The notes below the pieces were generated by a model. It was not told the origin of the DNA. It worked only from the letters and a program-made list of their open reading frames with translations, and did not search any database. A program made the translations under genes and the position numbers. Shown in pieces: positions 1-7,952 of a stretch of DNA of 37,622 nt (position 1 is the stretch's first letter; each line of letters begins with the position of its first letter). Source of the DNA: Bacteroidota bacterium (GTDB lineage Bacteria > Bacteroidota > Rhodothermia > Rhodothermales > JANQRZ01); contig JBCDKT010000036.1 of NCBI GenBank assembly GCA_038746285.1, positions 1 to 37,622 on the forward strand, in the 5' to 3' direction.

Positions 1-31
1 CCCAGACCCCCAGACCCCCAGACCCCCAGAC
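1..31. repeat. 8-bp tandem repeat at the left edge
   Basis: The unit CCCAGACC is repeated almost four times and is cut by the window edge, so the true copy number is unknown. It lies about 108 bp upstream of the first gene. The remainder up to 138 holds no gene that I can support. Confidence 0.9.
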
Positions 32-138
32 TTCCCGTACACGCCTGCGAACTCATCTAGTCATTAGACTGAGGCGCGTCGTTTACAGCACCTCTCGCCT
101 GGCCGATACCGAAGAGACTGCGCCCTGCCTCCCCTGCC

Positions 139-1566
139 GTGTTCTGGACCCTCCTCCGCTTGCAAGTCCTCGCCTTCCGGCGCGCCCCCTACCTCGGCGG
201 CCGGCTCGTGCTGGCCGTGCTGAAAGCGCTCGGGCTGGCCTACGCCGTGCTGACGGCGGCCGCGATGGGGTTCCTGCTGCCGGACACCCTCTCGGTCTGG
301 GCACCCGACATCTCAGCGCTCGACCTCGTCCGGCAGATGCTGCTGCCTGCGCTTGGGGCGCTGACCGTCGGGCGGGTGCTGTTCCAGGACGTGCCGACGC
401 GGGGAGCCGAGGCGTTCCTCCTGCTGCCGGTGCCGCGCCGTCGCGTGGCGCGGGCGGTGACGCTCCGGGCGACGCTCTCGGTCTTCAACCTCGCCCCGCT
501 CGCCTTCGCCGTGCCCTTTGCCCTGCGGACAGTGCGGAGTGCCTCGGGCGAGGCAGCCGCGGTCGGGTTCGTCGTCGGGGTGATAGCACTCGTGGCGGTG
601 TCGCACTTCGCCGTCGTGGTATGGAAGACGCGGCTCGGGACAGCCCCGGCCGAGACGCTGGCGGCGGTCGGGGCCGCGCTCGCGGCGACAGCGGCCGTCG
701 TGCTCGCCCTCGGCGGGCCGCTTGGGGACGAAGCCGGGCTGACCGTCCTCTTCGTCACCGCCATCGCAGCCCTCCTCGGCGTCTACTCGCACCGGAGCGT
801 CGTCGAGTCGCTTTACCTCGACCCCGCCGCCCGCGCCTCCGCGCCGGCCGAGCGCCAGCCGACGACCGGGTTCGAGCACGCCGGCGTGCGGGCGCTCCTG
901 GACCTGGAGTGGCGGCTCCTCCGGCGCACCCGGTTCCCGCGCGGCATCGCGCTCAACGCCCTCGCCCTCACACTCGCGGTCTCGGTCTACGCCTTCGTCT
1001 GGAACGACGGCGCCCCAGCGGCCCTGCTCCTGATGGCCTCGACGGGCACGTTTGCGATCTCCGCCGGGCAGTTCGCGCTGCCGTTTGCGAGCGGGCACTA
1101 CGACCGGCTGCTGAGCCTCCCCGGCGCGCTCCACGCCTTCGTCGCGGCGAAGCTCCTGATGGGCGTGGGCTCGGCGCTCGCGCTCGGCGCGGTGCAGTTC
1201 GTGCTTGCCCTCGCGCTCGCCCCGGGCGCCCTCCTTGACCTCGGGGTGGCGGTGCTCTTCTGCGCGGGCGTGCTCGCGCCGGTCGCCGTCCTCGGCTCCA
1301 CGCTCGGGCCGAAGCCGCTCGACGTGCAGGACAAGTTTATGGGCAGCCCCCGGATTCAGTCGCTCCCGCCGCAGATCGCGCTCGCCCTCGCCGGGGCTGT
1401 CGCCGTGGGCCTGATCTTCGGCCTCGGCCCGGGGCACGGCCTCGCTGCGACCGCCGCGGTCGGGGCGGCCGGCGTGCTCGCGCTGCCGCTGTGGGCGCGC
1501 CTCATCGAAACCCGGCTCCTCCACCAGCGCCACCCCTTCGCGCTTCGTTTTAGGTCTGTTCTATGA
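139..1566 (+). CDS. DUF5687-type ABC exporter membrane subunit
   Basis: This 475-residue integral membrane protein is the likely permease of an ABC-2-like exporter; its substrate is unknown. The sequence shows about ten hydrophobic segments spread over its length, with a polar loop near residues 225-265 (ERQPTTGFEHAGVRALLDLE) that resembles the cytoplasmic region of DUF5687 proteins of Bacteroidota. The start is a GTG, followed directly by the hydrophobic N-terminus MFWTLLRLQVLAF; no better ATG lies nearby. Its stop overlaps the ATG of the ATPase gene by 4 bp (ATGA), which indicates translational coupling. Family assignment comes from overall pattern and partner gene, so subfamily and substrate stay open. 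Confidence 0.8.
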   Translation: MFWTLLRLQVLAFRRAPYLGGRLVLAVLKALGLAYAVLTAAAMGFLLPDTLSVWAPDISALDLVRQMLLPALGALTVGRVLFQDVPTRGAEAFLLLPVPRRRVARAVTLRATLSVFNLAPLAFAVPFALRTVRSASGEAAAVGFVVGVIALVAVSHFAVVVWKTRLGTAPAETLAAVGAALAATAAVVLALGGPLGDEAGLTVLFVTAIAALLGVYSHRSVVESLYLDPAARASAPAERQPTTGFEHAGVRALLDLEWRLLRRTRFPRGIALNALALTLAVSVYAFVWNDGAPAALLLMASTGTFAISAGQFALPFASGHYDRLLSLPGALHAFVAAKLLMGVGSALALGAVQFVLALALAPGALLDLGVAVLFCAGVLAPVAVLGSTLGPKPLDVQDKFMGSPRIQSLPPQIALALAGAVAVGLIFGLGPGHGLAATAAVGAAGVLALPLWARLIETRLLHQRHPFALRFRSVL

Positions 1567-2327
1567 TGACGACGAACGGCTCTGCTCCCGCTCCTGACCT
1601 CGGCGCGACCGTCGTGGCGACCGACCTCGTGAAGCGCTACGGGGCGACCGAGGCGCTCAACCTCGACCACCTCGCCGTGCTGCCGGGCGAGGCCGTCGCG
1701 CTCGTCGGCAACAACGGCGCGGGCAAAACGACGCTCCTCCGCCTCGCGCTCGACCTAATCCGGGCGACGAGCGGCCAGGTCCAGATCGACGACGTGGCCG
1801 TCGCCGAGAGCGACGCGTGGAAGCCGTCGGTTGGGGCCTTTCTCGATGCCGGGTTCCTGATCGACTACCTGCGACCGAGCGAATACTTCCGGCTCGTCGG
1901 CGGGGCCTACGGCCTGGCAGCGGACGAGTCCGACCGGCGGGCGGCGGCCTACGCCGACTTCTTCGGCCCGACCGTCGAGGCCGACCCGCTCATCCGCGAC
2001 CTCTCGCTCGGCAACGCGGGCAAGGTCGGCATCGTGGGCGCGCTCCTGCCCCGGCCGAAGCTCATCGTGCTCGACGAGCCCTTCGCCAACCTCGACCCGC
2101 GCGCGCGCCTCCAGCTAGAAACCATCCTGCGCCGCGAGCGCGAGCGCGGCGCGACGCTCCTCGTCTCCAGCCACGACCTTGACCACGTCGTCGACGTGGG
2201 CTCCCGCGTGCTCGTCCTCGCCGCCGGGCGCGTGGTGCGCGACACGCCCTCGACCGGCGAGACGCTCCGCGAGCTGCGTTCCTTCTTCGCCCCGCCGGAG
2301 CCTACCTCTGCCCGAGCGCCGGCGTAG
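1563..2327 (+). CDS. ABC transporter ATP-binding protein
   Basis: This 254-residue cytoplasmic ATPase should power the DUF5687 permease with which it overlaps by 4 bp. Walker A is GNNGAGKTT (residues 49-57), the signature is the variant LSLGN (147-151), Walker B is LIVLDEP (167-173), and the switch histidine is in SSHD (H204). The length fits a single nucleotide-binding domain, so a dimer is expected. The signature departs from the usual LSGGQ, as is common in ABC-2 type exporters. A second Met follows the first, so the start could be one codon later. The last 26 bp overlap the 3' end of the converging minus-strand gene. Confidence 0.93.
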   Translation: MMTTNGSAPAPDLGATVVATDLVKRYGATEALNLDHLAVLPGEAVALVGNNGAGKTTLLRLALDLIRATSGQVQIDDVAVAESDAWKPSVGAFLDAGFLIDYLRPSEYFRLVGGAYGLAADESDRRAAAYADFFGPTVEADPLIRDLSLGNAGKVGIVGALLPRPKLIVLDEPFANLDPRARLQLETILRRERERGATLLVSSHDLDHVVDVGSRVLVLAAGRVVRDTPSTGETLRELRSFFAPPEPTSARAPA

Positions 2328-3948
2328 ACAACGCCGCAGGTGGTCCACCTGTCCACTCGAACCGGACGCCGGGCGGGAGCGTGTCGATGAAGCCCGGCAA
2401 GAGGGTCCGCACCCGCTGGGCCGTCGCCTCGTCGCGGGCGAGGAACGTCACCGTGTCGTTGGCCGGCGTCACCGCCACTGGCCCGCTGAGGTGCAGCGTG
2501 CCCAGCCTGATCCAGGATGGCGAAAACTGCGTAGACTCATACGCCATGAGCAACCGGACTCCAGCTTCCTCCGTGAGCGGGTCCACCCACCCGTACCGGC
2601 CGCGGGCTTCCTGCAGTTCGAGGGTGCGGAGGCTGGCGAGGCCGTTGAGGTCCAGGACGTAGTGGTCGTTCTGGAAGCTCACCCACCCGATGTCGCCGGT
2701 GCCCACGGGGCCTTGCCAGAACTCCGTCGCGAACCGGTGCATCTGGCCGTGTTGCTCGTAGACGTCGTTCGCCGCAGCGGGGGCGAGCAGGGCGCAGCGG
2801 ATGTAGTTCTGGCAGGTGAGCCCAACGGCGAGGGTGGCCAGCAGAGCAAACCGGAGGGGAGGCTGCGCGTCTACGAGCCGCCGCAGGCCGGCCCGGCTTA
2901 CCCAGAGCAGGACGAGCACCGCGACGGCCCACACGTAGACTTCGTACCGGCCGAACCAGCCTAGCTGCCCAGCGGCGAGGTGCAGCCCGAGCGCCGCAGC
3001 CGCCCACAAGGCCAGAGCTTTGTCCGCCCGCGCCGGCCCCCGGACCACGACCGCGGCGAGCAGCCCGAGCCAGGCCACCGCAAGCACGCGCCCCGTCCCC
3101 AGCCGCATGTTCTCGACGAGGTTGCGCGCGAATCCCACGAACACGCTGCCGTCTGCCACCTGCTGCCACACGCTCTCCTCGCCCAGCGACTGCGACTTCA
3201 GCAGAACCGACGTAGGCAATGCCTCTTGACCGTTCGCCAGCAGAAACGCCGAGAACGCAGCCAGAGGCACCGCCGTCGCCACGGCTACGACGAGCGCGGC
3301 GCGGGCGTGCCGCCGGTAGAGCAGCAGGGCGAGAGCAGGCACGGTGAGGGCCAGGCACTCGTAGCGGGCGAGGGGCGCGAGTACGAGGGCCGCCATCAGC
3401 CACCACGCGACCTGCCCCGTCTCCCGCTCTCGGATCAGCCCCCAGACGATCAGCACCGACAGGGCGAGTTGGAGGACGTGCTCCATCCCGTTTAGCACGA
3501 GCCCGATCAGGTGGGTCCCCACGACGAACGCGACGCCCATCACGCCTACCGCGAGTGCGCGGTGCCAGTCGTCTCCGACGGGCAGCACGCGGAGCAGCAC
3601 CCGCCAGGCGGCCCAGACCGCCCCCGCCGACAGCGCAATGTTGAGCACGAGCGGAGTGAGCACCGCACCCGGCAGCCTCGCCCCCAGGGCCAGCAGCAGC
3701 GGCCACAGGATGCTCGACGACGGAGCCGAGCCCTCGCCGGGGTTGACCCCGTAGTGTCCCCGTGCGATTTCCTCCGCGAGGGCGAGGTGGATGTACGGGT
3801 CGTCGAGCGTGTAGGCGAACACGCCACCGTTGAGCGCAATAATCGCAGCCACGGCTACGCCGAGGCCTCCCCCGAGCAAGGCGAAGGGAGGCCCCCAGCT
3901 CCACGCGTGCGTGCGTTGCTCGGTCGTAGGGGAAGTTCCGACAGCCAT
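2302..3948 (-). CDS. GT-C-like polytopic membrane protein
   Basis: This 548-residue protein has a first membrane helix (about residues 24-45) followed by a periplasmic loop beginning TLDDPYIHLALAEEIARGHY. The paired Asp (D49, D50) and nearby His (H54) match the layout of GT-C glycosyltransferases of the ArnT/PMT type, which move a sugar from a polyprenyl-phosphate carrier to an acceptor outside the cytoplasm. About ten further hydrophobic helices follow, then a soluble C-terminal stretch of roughly 150 residues (GTGDIGWVSFQNDHYVLDL). The family assignment rests on this architecture only; donor and acceptor are unknown. It is monocistronic and converges with the ABC ATPase gene, overlapping it by 26 bp. 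Confidence 0.7.
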   Translation of the reverse strand: MAVGTSPTTEQRTHAWSWGPPFALLGGGLGVAVAAIIALNGGVFAYTLDDPYIHLALAEEIARGHYGVNPGEGSAPSSSILWPLLLALGARLPGAVLTPLVLNIALSAGAVWAAWRVLLRVLPVGDDWHRALAVGVMGVAFVVGTHLIGLVLNGMEHVLQLALSVLIVWGLIRERETGQVAWWLMAALVLAPLARYECLALTVPALALLLYRRHARAALVVAVATAVPLAAFSAFLLANGQEALPTSVLLKSQSLGEESVWQQVADGSVFVGFARNLVENMRLGTGRVLAVAWLGLLAAVVVRGPARADKALALWAAAALGLHLAAGQLGWFGRYEVYVWAVAVLVLLWVSRAGLRRLVDAQPPLRFALLATLAVGLTCQNYIRCALLAPAAANDVYEQHGQMHRFATEFWQGPVGTGDIGWVSFQNDHYVLDLNGLASLRTLELQEARGRYGWVDPLTEEAGVRLLMAYESTQFSPSWIRLGTLHLSGPVAVTPANDTVTFLARDEATAQRVRTLLPGFIDTLPPGVRFEWTGGPPAALSTPALGQR

Positions 3949-3969
3949 ACAGTTGAGGGCGTGCGTGTG

Positions 3970-3992
3970 GTGCCGGAAGCTAAGCCCGGCAC
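3970..3992. other. Inverted repeat in the 5' leader of the GT-C gene
   Basis: GTGCCGG and CCGGCAC form a perfect 7-bp stem around a 9-base loop, 22-44 bases upstream of the minus-strand start at 3948. It could be a leader hairpin or an operator. Nothing else in 3949-4143 stands out. Confidence 0.35.
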
Positions 3993-4143
3993 CATTGTCC
4001 GCCGCCTCTCACTTCGGGACCGTTCATGCCGGCTGGCCTATTACTGCCCGAGTCTGTCGGCCGGGCGCACCGCTGCCGCTGCAGCGTACGGCTCCGGCAT
4101 GGTTGTTCTCCTGCAGCGCTGCGTCACGGAACGCGCTCGCCGC

Positions 4144-4269
4144 ATGGCCTACCTCTACTACACGCCTCGCAACAGGAATCCCCGGCGCTGGCCAACCGCC
4201 GTCGGCCTGCTCGTCGGGTTTGTCGTGCTCTACGCGCTTGGCTCGGTACTGGGCATCGTCCAGCCCTAG
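4144..4269 (+). CDS. Possible 41-residue membrane microprotein
   Basis: An ATG opens a 41-codon frame with a basic N-terminus (YYTPRNRNPRRW) and one hydrophobic helix of about 22 residues (VGLLVGFVVLYALGSVLGIV), as in single-span inner-membrane microproteins. No family is recognised. Its final codons and stop (QP-stop) lie inside the 59-bp repeat that also carries the stop of the PIN toxin, so its native C-terminus may have been altered by that duplication. No clear ribosome binding site is visible, which is normal for this phylum. Chance is possible at this length. Confidence 0.45.
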   Translation: MAYLYYTPRNRNPRRWPTAVGLLVGFVVLYALGSVLGIVQP

Positions 4270-4317
4270 CCGCTCAGCGCCGGGCGAGGCCTTTTAGTTC
4301 GGCGAGCGCCATGAGCG
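4259..4317. repeat. Left copy of a 59-bp direct repeat
   Basis: This segment matches 5079-5137 in direct orientation at 58 of 59 positions. The only difference is T at 4295 against G at 5115. It contains the end of the 41-codon frame and the last 14 codons of mutS. The two copies bracket 761 bp that hold the antitoxin gene and all but the end of the toxin gene. Confidence 0.95.
4274..4317 (-). pseudogene. Orphan duplicate of the mutS 3' end
   Basis: Read on the minus strand this gives MALAELKGLARR and a stop, identical in protein to the C-terminus of the MutS encoded at 5094-7820. The single base difference is synonymous (CTC to CTA, Leu). Homology stops at 4317, where the upstream sequence becomes unrelated. 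It is therefore a remnant copy and not a functional gene. It marks one boundary of the toxin-antitoxin insertion. Confidence 0.9.
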
Positions 4318-4332
4318 GTGCAGCGGCCCGTG

Positions 4333-4608
4333 CTACTCGCTCGTGCGCCCAGGCAGGGGCCGCTCGTCCCGGACGGCGCGCTGCCACCCCACCGGGTCTT
4401 CGATCTCTTGGAACGGGTCTGTCGCTGCCAGCTTTTCGAAGATTTCCGCGAGCCGCGCGCCCGTGATGCCAGAAACTGGAAGAGCCGCAGGCTCCTCCGG
4501 CACCACCACTTCCACGGGCGTTTCCTCCCCACGGAGGACCGCCTCCGGCACCTCGCCAGTCCAGCGAATGCCGTCGTCTGAGAGAACCGCTTTGTACGTC
4601 CGTGGCAT
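4333..4608 (-). CDS. Antitoxin of a PIN-toxin module
   Basis: This 91-residue acidic protein begins MPRTYKAVLSDDGIRWTGEV and ends EIEDPVGWQRAVRDERPLPG. Both ends resemble small antitoxins usually encoded just upstream of PIN-domain RNases. The N-terminal half would be a short beta-rich DNA-binding or dimerisation part, and the C-terminal part (from about residue 48) would wrap the toxin. That division is inferred from other antitoxins. Unlike the usual operon, this gene is transcribed away from the toxin at 4706, with 97 bp between the two starts. The assignment relies on pattern recognition and context. Confidence 0.65.
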   Translation of the reverse strand: MPRTYKAVLSDDGIRWTGEVPEAVLRGEETPVEVVVPEEPAALPVSGITGARLAEIFEKLAATDPFQEIEDPVGWQRAVRDERPLPGRTSE

Positions 4609-4645
4609 AGCTACGGGGGGATGGAAAAGACAGAAACGCCCCAGA

Positions 4646-4663
4646 GATGATCGGCGTCATCAT
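4646..4663. promoter_or_regulatory. Candidate operator between antitoxin and toxin
   Basis: Overlapping short palindromes (ATGAT-7-ATCAT and GATGA-6-TCATC) sit near the middle of the 97-bp divergent region. Antitoxins commonly bind such sites to autoregulate. A TACCTTAG stretch at 4692-4699 resembles the Bacteroidota -7 element (TAnnTTTG) and would give the toxin a nearly leaderless transcript. Both readings are tentative. Confidence 0.35.
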
Positions 4664-4705
4664 ATGAAGGTACGACACCGCACCGCGTCCCTACCTTAGC
4701 GTCCC

Positions 4706-5089
4706 ATGCTCCTCGACAGCGATATCCTGATCTACTCCGCCCAGCCCGCCGCCCCGGAGCGTGCGCGCATCCAGTCTTTCCTGCGCGAACATGCGGAGGA
4801 CGCCTTCTTCGTCTCCGAGATCAGCCGCGTAGAGGTCTACGGCTTCCACGCCCTCTCGGACCGCGAAGAGGACCTACTGAACCAGGTATACAACGCCTCT
4901 ACCGAACTCTCGATTACGCCCGTCCTGGCGCGCGCGGTCTCGCTACGCCGGCAGCGGCGCGGGCTAAAGACGCCGGACGCCCTCGTCGCTGCCACCGCGC
5001 TGCACTATGGCCTGCCGCTCGTCACGCGCAACACGAAAGACTTCGGGCAGGTCAAGGGCCTGGAGGTGATCGACCCGCTCCAGCCCTAG
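4706..5089 (+). CDS. PIN-domain RNase toxin (VapC-like)
   Basis: This 127-residue protein is a single PIN domain, the magnesium-dependent endoribonuclease fold of type II toxins. The N-terminal strand MLLDSDILIY carries the first acidic residue (D4), SEISRVEVYG the conserved Glu, and TPDALVAATALHYGLPLVTR with NTKDF the C-terminal acidic cluster. The length is normal for VapC. The likely antitoxin is the divergent gene at 4333-4608. The last codons (LQP-stop) fall inside the right copy of the 59-bp repeat, and its stop is only 4 bp from the mutS stop on the other strand. The RNA target cannot be told from sequence. Confidence 0.88.
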   Translation: MLLDSDILIYSAQPAAPERARIQSFLREHAEDAFFVSEISRVEVYGFHALSDREEDLLNQVYNASTELSITPVLARAVSLRRQRRGLKTPDALVAATALHYGLPLVTRNTKDFGQVKGLEVIDPLQP

Positions 5090-5137
5090 CCGCTCAGCGC
5101 CGGGCGAGGCCTTTGAGTTCGGCGAGCGCCATGAGCG
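5079..5137. repeat. Right copy of a 59-bp direct repeat
   Basis: This is the partner of 4259-4317. It covers the toxin stop, the 4-bp gap and the last 14 codons of the intact mutS gene, so it is the parental copy for the mutS part. Confidence 0.95.
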
Positions 5138-7820
5138 CCTCGATGGGCGTCATCCGGTCCGGGTCGAAATGCTCCAGGCGGTCCATGACCTCGATGAGGG
5201 CGGGGTTGGGCGGGACGGCGGCCGGGAGCGCGGGGTCGGGCGGGGCCACGGAAGCCGCCGCGGCGGAGCGCACGTCGGGCAGGGCTCCGTCGCCGGAGGC
5301 ACCGTCGGGCGCGATCTCCTCAGCCACGTTGTGCGCTTCGAGGTGGCGGAGCACCTCTTTCGCCCGGCGGATCACGGCTTCCGGCAGGCCGGCCATGCGG
5401 GCGACCTCGATCCCGTAGGAGTGGTCGGCCCCGCCGGGGACGAGCGTGCGGAGGAAGATCACCTTGCCTTCGTGCTCCTGCACCTGGACGCGGGCGTTCT
5501 GGACGCGCGGCAGCCGCGCGGCGAGCGCGTTGAGTTCGTGGTAGTGGGTCGCGAAGAGCGTCCGCGCCGCTACCTCCGGCCGCTCGTGGAGGTGCTCGAC
5601 GATCGCCCACGCGATCGAGAGCCCGTCGAACGTGCTCGTCCCGCGCCCGACCTCGTCGAGCAGGATGAGCGACTTCGGGGTCGCGTTGTTGAGGATACTC
5701 GCCGTCTCGTTCATCTCGACGAGGAACGTGCTCTCCCCCGCCGCGAGGTTGTCCGAGGCCCCGACGCGGGTGAAGATTTTGTCGACGACTCCGACGCGCG
5801 CCTGCCGGGCCGGGACGAACGCGCCGACCTGCGCCAGCAGCACGACCAAGCCGACCTGGCGGAGGACGACGCTCTTGCCCGCCATGTTTGGCCCGGTAAT
5901 GAGCAGGATCTGCCGGTCGGACGCGTCGCCTGCGTCGAGGAGGACGGAGTTCGGGATGAACGCCTCGCCCGCCGGGAGGGCCTGCTCGACGACCGGGTGG
6001 CGGGCGTCGGTGAGGTCGAGCACGCCCGAGTCGTCCACGTCGGGCCGGACGTAGCCGTGCTGCTCGGCGACCTCGGCAAGGGCGCAGAAGACGTCGAGCA
6101 GCGCCAGGAAGCGGGCGTTGCGCTGGACCGGCTCGACGGCCTCGGCGACGGCCATCCGAAGCTCGGCAAAAAGCTGGCTCTCCAGCTCGACCATCCGCTC
6201 CTCGGCCGTGAGAATCTTCTCCTCGTACTGCTTGAGCGCGGGCGTGATGTAGCGCTCGGCATTGACGAGGGTCTGCTTGCGGATGTAGTCGTCCGGGACC
6301 TTGTCGCGGTGCGCGTTCGTGATTTCGAGGTAGTACCCGAAGACCTTGTTGTAGCCGATCTTGAGGCTGGGGATGCCAGTCCGGGCGCTCTCCTCGGCCT
6401 GCATCTTGGCCAGCGTCTCCTTGCCTGACGAGGCGATGCCCCGAAGCTCGTCGAGTTCGTCCGAGAAGCCGCCCCGGATGTAGCCACCGGCATCCATCTT
6501 AGCCGGCGGCTCGTCCACGAGCGCGGCCCCGATCCGCTCGGCGAGGTCGGTGCAGAGCGTGAGGCCGTCGTGCACCCGAACAAGCGTCTCGCAGGTCTCA
6601 CCTTCGAGGGCCTGCTTGAGGAGCGGAATCTGGCGGAGCGTGAGCTTGAGCGTCACGAGGTCGCGCGGCGTGGCGCGCCCGGTGCAGACCTTCGCCGCGA
6701 GGCGCTCGAGGTCGCCGACGTGCCGAAGTTCGTCGCGGAGCGTCCGGCGGAGGCGGGAGCCGGAGAAGAGCGCGTCCACGGCGTCGAGCCGCTGCTGAAT
6801 CTTGGAGACCGAGCGGAGCGGGCGGACGAGCCACGCACGGAGCATCCGCCCGCCCATCGGGGTCTGGGTCCGGTCGAGGATCTGAATCAGCGAGCCGTCG
6901 CGCCCGCCCTGCATCGACGAGACCAGTTCGAGGTTGCGCTTGGTCTGCGGGTCGAGGGCGATGTAGTCGTCGGCCTGGTAGCGCTGGATGCGGCGGACGT
7001 GCGGGACGCGGCCTTTCTGCGTCTCGCCGAGGTAGTAGAGCGCCGCGCCCGCCGCGACGAGTCCGAGGCGTAGGTCTTCGACGCCGTAGCCTTTGAGCGA
7101 GTGGGTCTGGAAGTGCCGGAGGAGGGTTTCGTAGGCAAAATCGTACCCGAAGACCCAGTCCTCCTGCGGCGTAAGCGCGAAGTGCGCGCCGCGGATCGCC
7201 TTCGCTTCGTCCTTCTGCCGCTTGTCGACGAGGAGTTCCGCCGGGGCGACGGTCAGGAGCAACTCGTCGAAGCGCGCGGCCGGGGTTTCGGTGACGAAGA
7301 ACTCGCCCGTCGTAGCGTCCACGAAAGCGAAACCGACGAGGCCCTGGTCTTTGCGCTCCGTGCCCCAGACGGCGGCGGCGAGGTAGTGGCTCTGCTTCGG
7401 CGCGAGGAGCACGTCGCGGAACGAGACCCCCGGCGTGACGACCTCGACCACGTCGCGCTTGACGATCTTGCGGGCGTGCTTGGGGTCTTCGAGCTGCTCG
7501 CACACGGCGACGCGGTAGCCGGCCTGGACGAGCTTCGGGAGGTGCTGGTCGAGCGCGTGGTGCGGGAAGCCCGCCAGGGGGACGTCGTCCGCCGCCCCGT
7601 TCGAGCGCTTCGTGAGCGTGATCCCGAGCACGTCGGAGACGATGCGGGCGTCTTCCTCGAAGGTCTCGTAGAAGTCGCCCATGCGGAAGAGCAGGAGCGC
7701 GCCGGGGTGGCGGTCCTTGATCGTCCAGTACTGCCGCATCAGCGGCGTTGCGGCCTTTTTCCGGCGCTCCTTTCGCTCCTCCTTCGAGAGCGGGAACAGC
7801 GTCGGCGCTTCCTTCGGCAT
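5094..7820 (-). CDS. mutS: DNA mismatch repair ATPase MutS
   Basis: MutS recognises mismatched base pairs and small loops and recruits MutL. The 908-residue product has the mismatch-contacting motif GDFYETF (F50, E52), the connector, lever and clamp regions, then the ATPase with Walker A TGPNMAGKS (about residue 640), Walker B LILLDEVGRGTSTFDG (about 715) and FATHYHEL. The C-terminus (DPDRMTPIEALMALAEL) matches the MutS oligomerisation tail. The frame is open to 7865, but I chose the ATG at 7820: the protein then begins MPKEAPTLFPLSKEER, and a possible promoter at 7846-7853 lies upstream of it. The family is usually about 850-900 residues. Its 3' end is duplicated at 4274-4317. Confidence 0.97.
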   Translation of the reverse strand: MPKEAPTLFPLSKEERKERRKKAATPLMRQYWTIKDRHPGALLLFRMGDFYETFEEDARIVSDVLGITLTKRSNGAADDVPLAGFPHHALDQHLPKLVQAGYRVAVCEQLEDPKHARKIVKRDVVEVVTPGVSFRDVLLAPKQSHYLAAAVWGTERKDQGLVGFAFVDATTGEFFVTETPAARFDELLLTVAPAELLVDKRQKDEAKAIRGAHFALTPQEDWVFGYDFAYETLLRHFQTHSLKGYGVEDLRLGLVAAGAALYYLGETQKGRVPHVRRIQRYQADDYIALDPQTKRNLELVSSMQGGRDGSLIQILDRTQTPMGGRMLRAWLVRPLRSVSKIQQRLDAVDALFSGSRLRRTLRDELRHVGDLERLAAKVCTGRATPRDLVTLKLTLRQIPLLKQALEGETCETLVRVHDGLTLCTDLAERIGAALVDEPPAKMDAGGYIRGGFSDELDELRGIASSGKETLAKMQAEESARTGIPSLKIGYNKVFGYYLEITNAHRDKVPDDYIRKQTLVNAERYITPALKQYEEKILTAEERMVELESQLFAELRMAVAEAVEPVQRNARFLALLDVFCALAEVAEQHGYVRPDVDDSGVLDLTDARHPVVEQALPAGEAFIPNSVLLDAGDASDRQILLITGPNMAGKSVVLRQVGLVVLLAQVGAFVPARQARVGVVDKIFTRVGASDNLAAGESTFLVEMNETASILNNATPKSLILLDEVGRGTSTFDGLSIAWAIVEHLHERPEVAARTLFATHYHELNALAARLPRVQNARVQVQEHEGKVIFLRTLVPGGADHSYGIEVARMAGLPEAVIRRAKEVLRHLEAHNVAEEIAPDGASGDGALPDVRSAAAASVAPPDPALPAAVPPNPALIEVMDRLEHFDPDRMTPIEALMALAELKGLARR

Positions 7821-7845
7821 GGGTCCGGGGCGGGGCTGTGTCGCA

Positions 7846-7853
7846 GGAAAATA
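7846..7853 (-). promoter_or_regulatory. Candidate -7 element for mutS
   Basis: On the minus strand this reads TATTTTCC, a partial match to the Bacteroidota -7 consensus TAnnTTTG in an AT-rich pocket, 26 bases before the chosen mutS ATG. No clear -33 TTTG is seen. Confidence 0.3.
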
Positions 7854-7933
7854 CACGCACCCCATGCCAGCAGCGTGGCATTGCCCTGCTGCGCCCGCAC
7901 GCTGCCGGGTGACGCGGGCTACGCGCGATGCCC

Positions 7934-7952
7934 GTCAGGCCCCTTGCCTGAC
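7934..7952 (-). terminator. Hairpin spanning the stop of the 156-residue gene
   Basis: GTCAGGC and GCCTGAC form a perfect 7-bp stem with a 5-base loop that overlaps the stop codon at 7935. There is no following T tract, so intrinsic termination is uncertain. The rest of 7854-7933 shows no gene. Confidence 0.3.
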
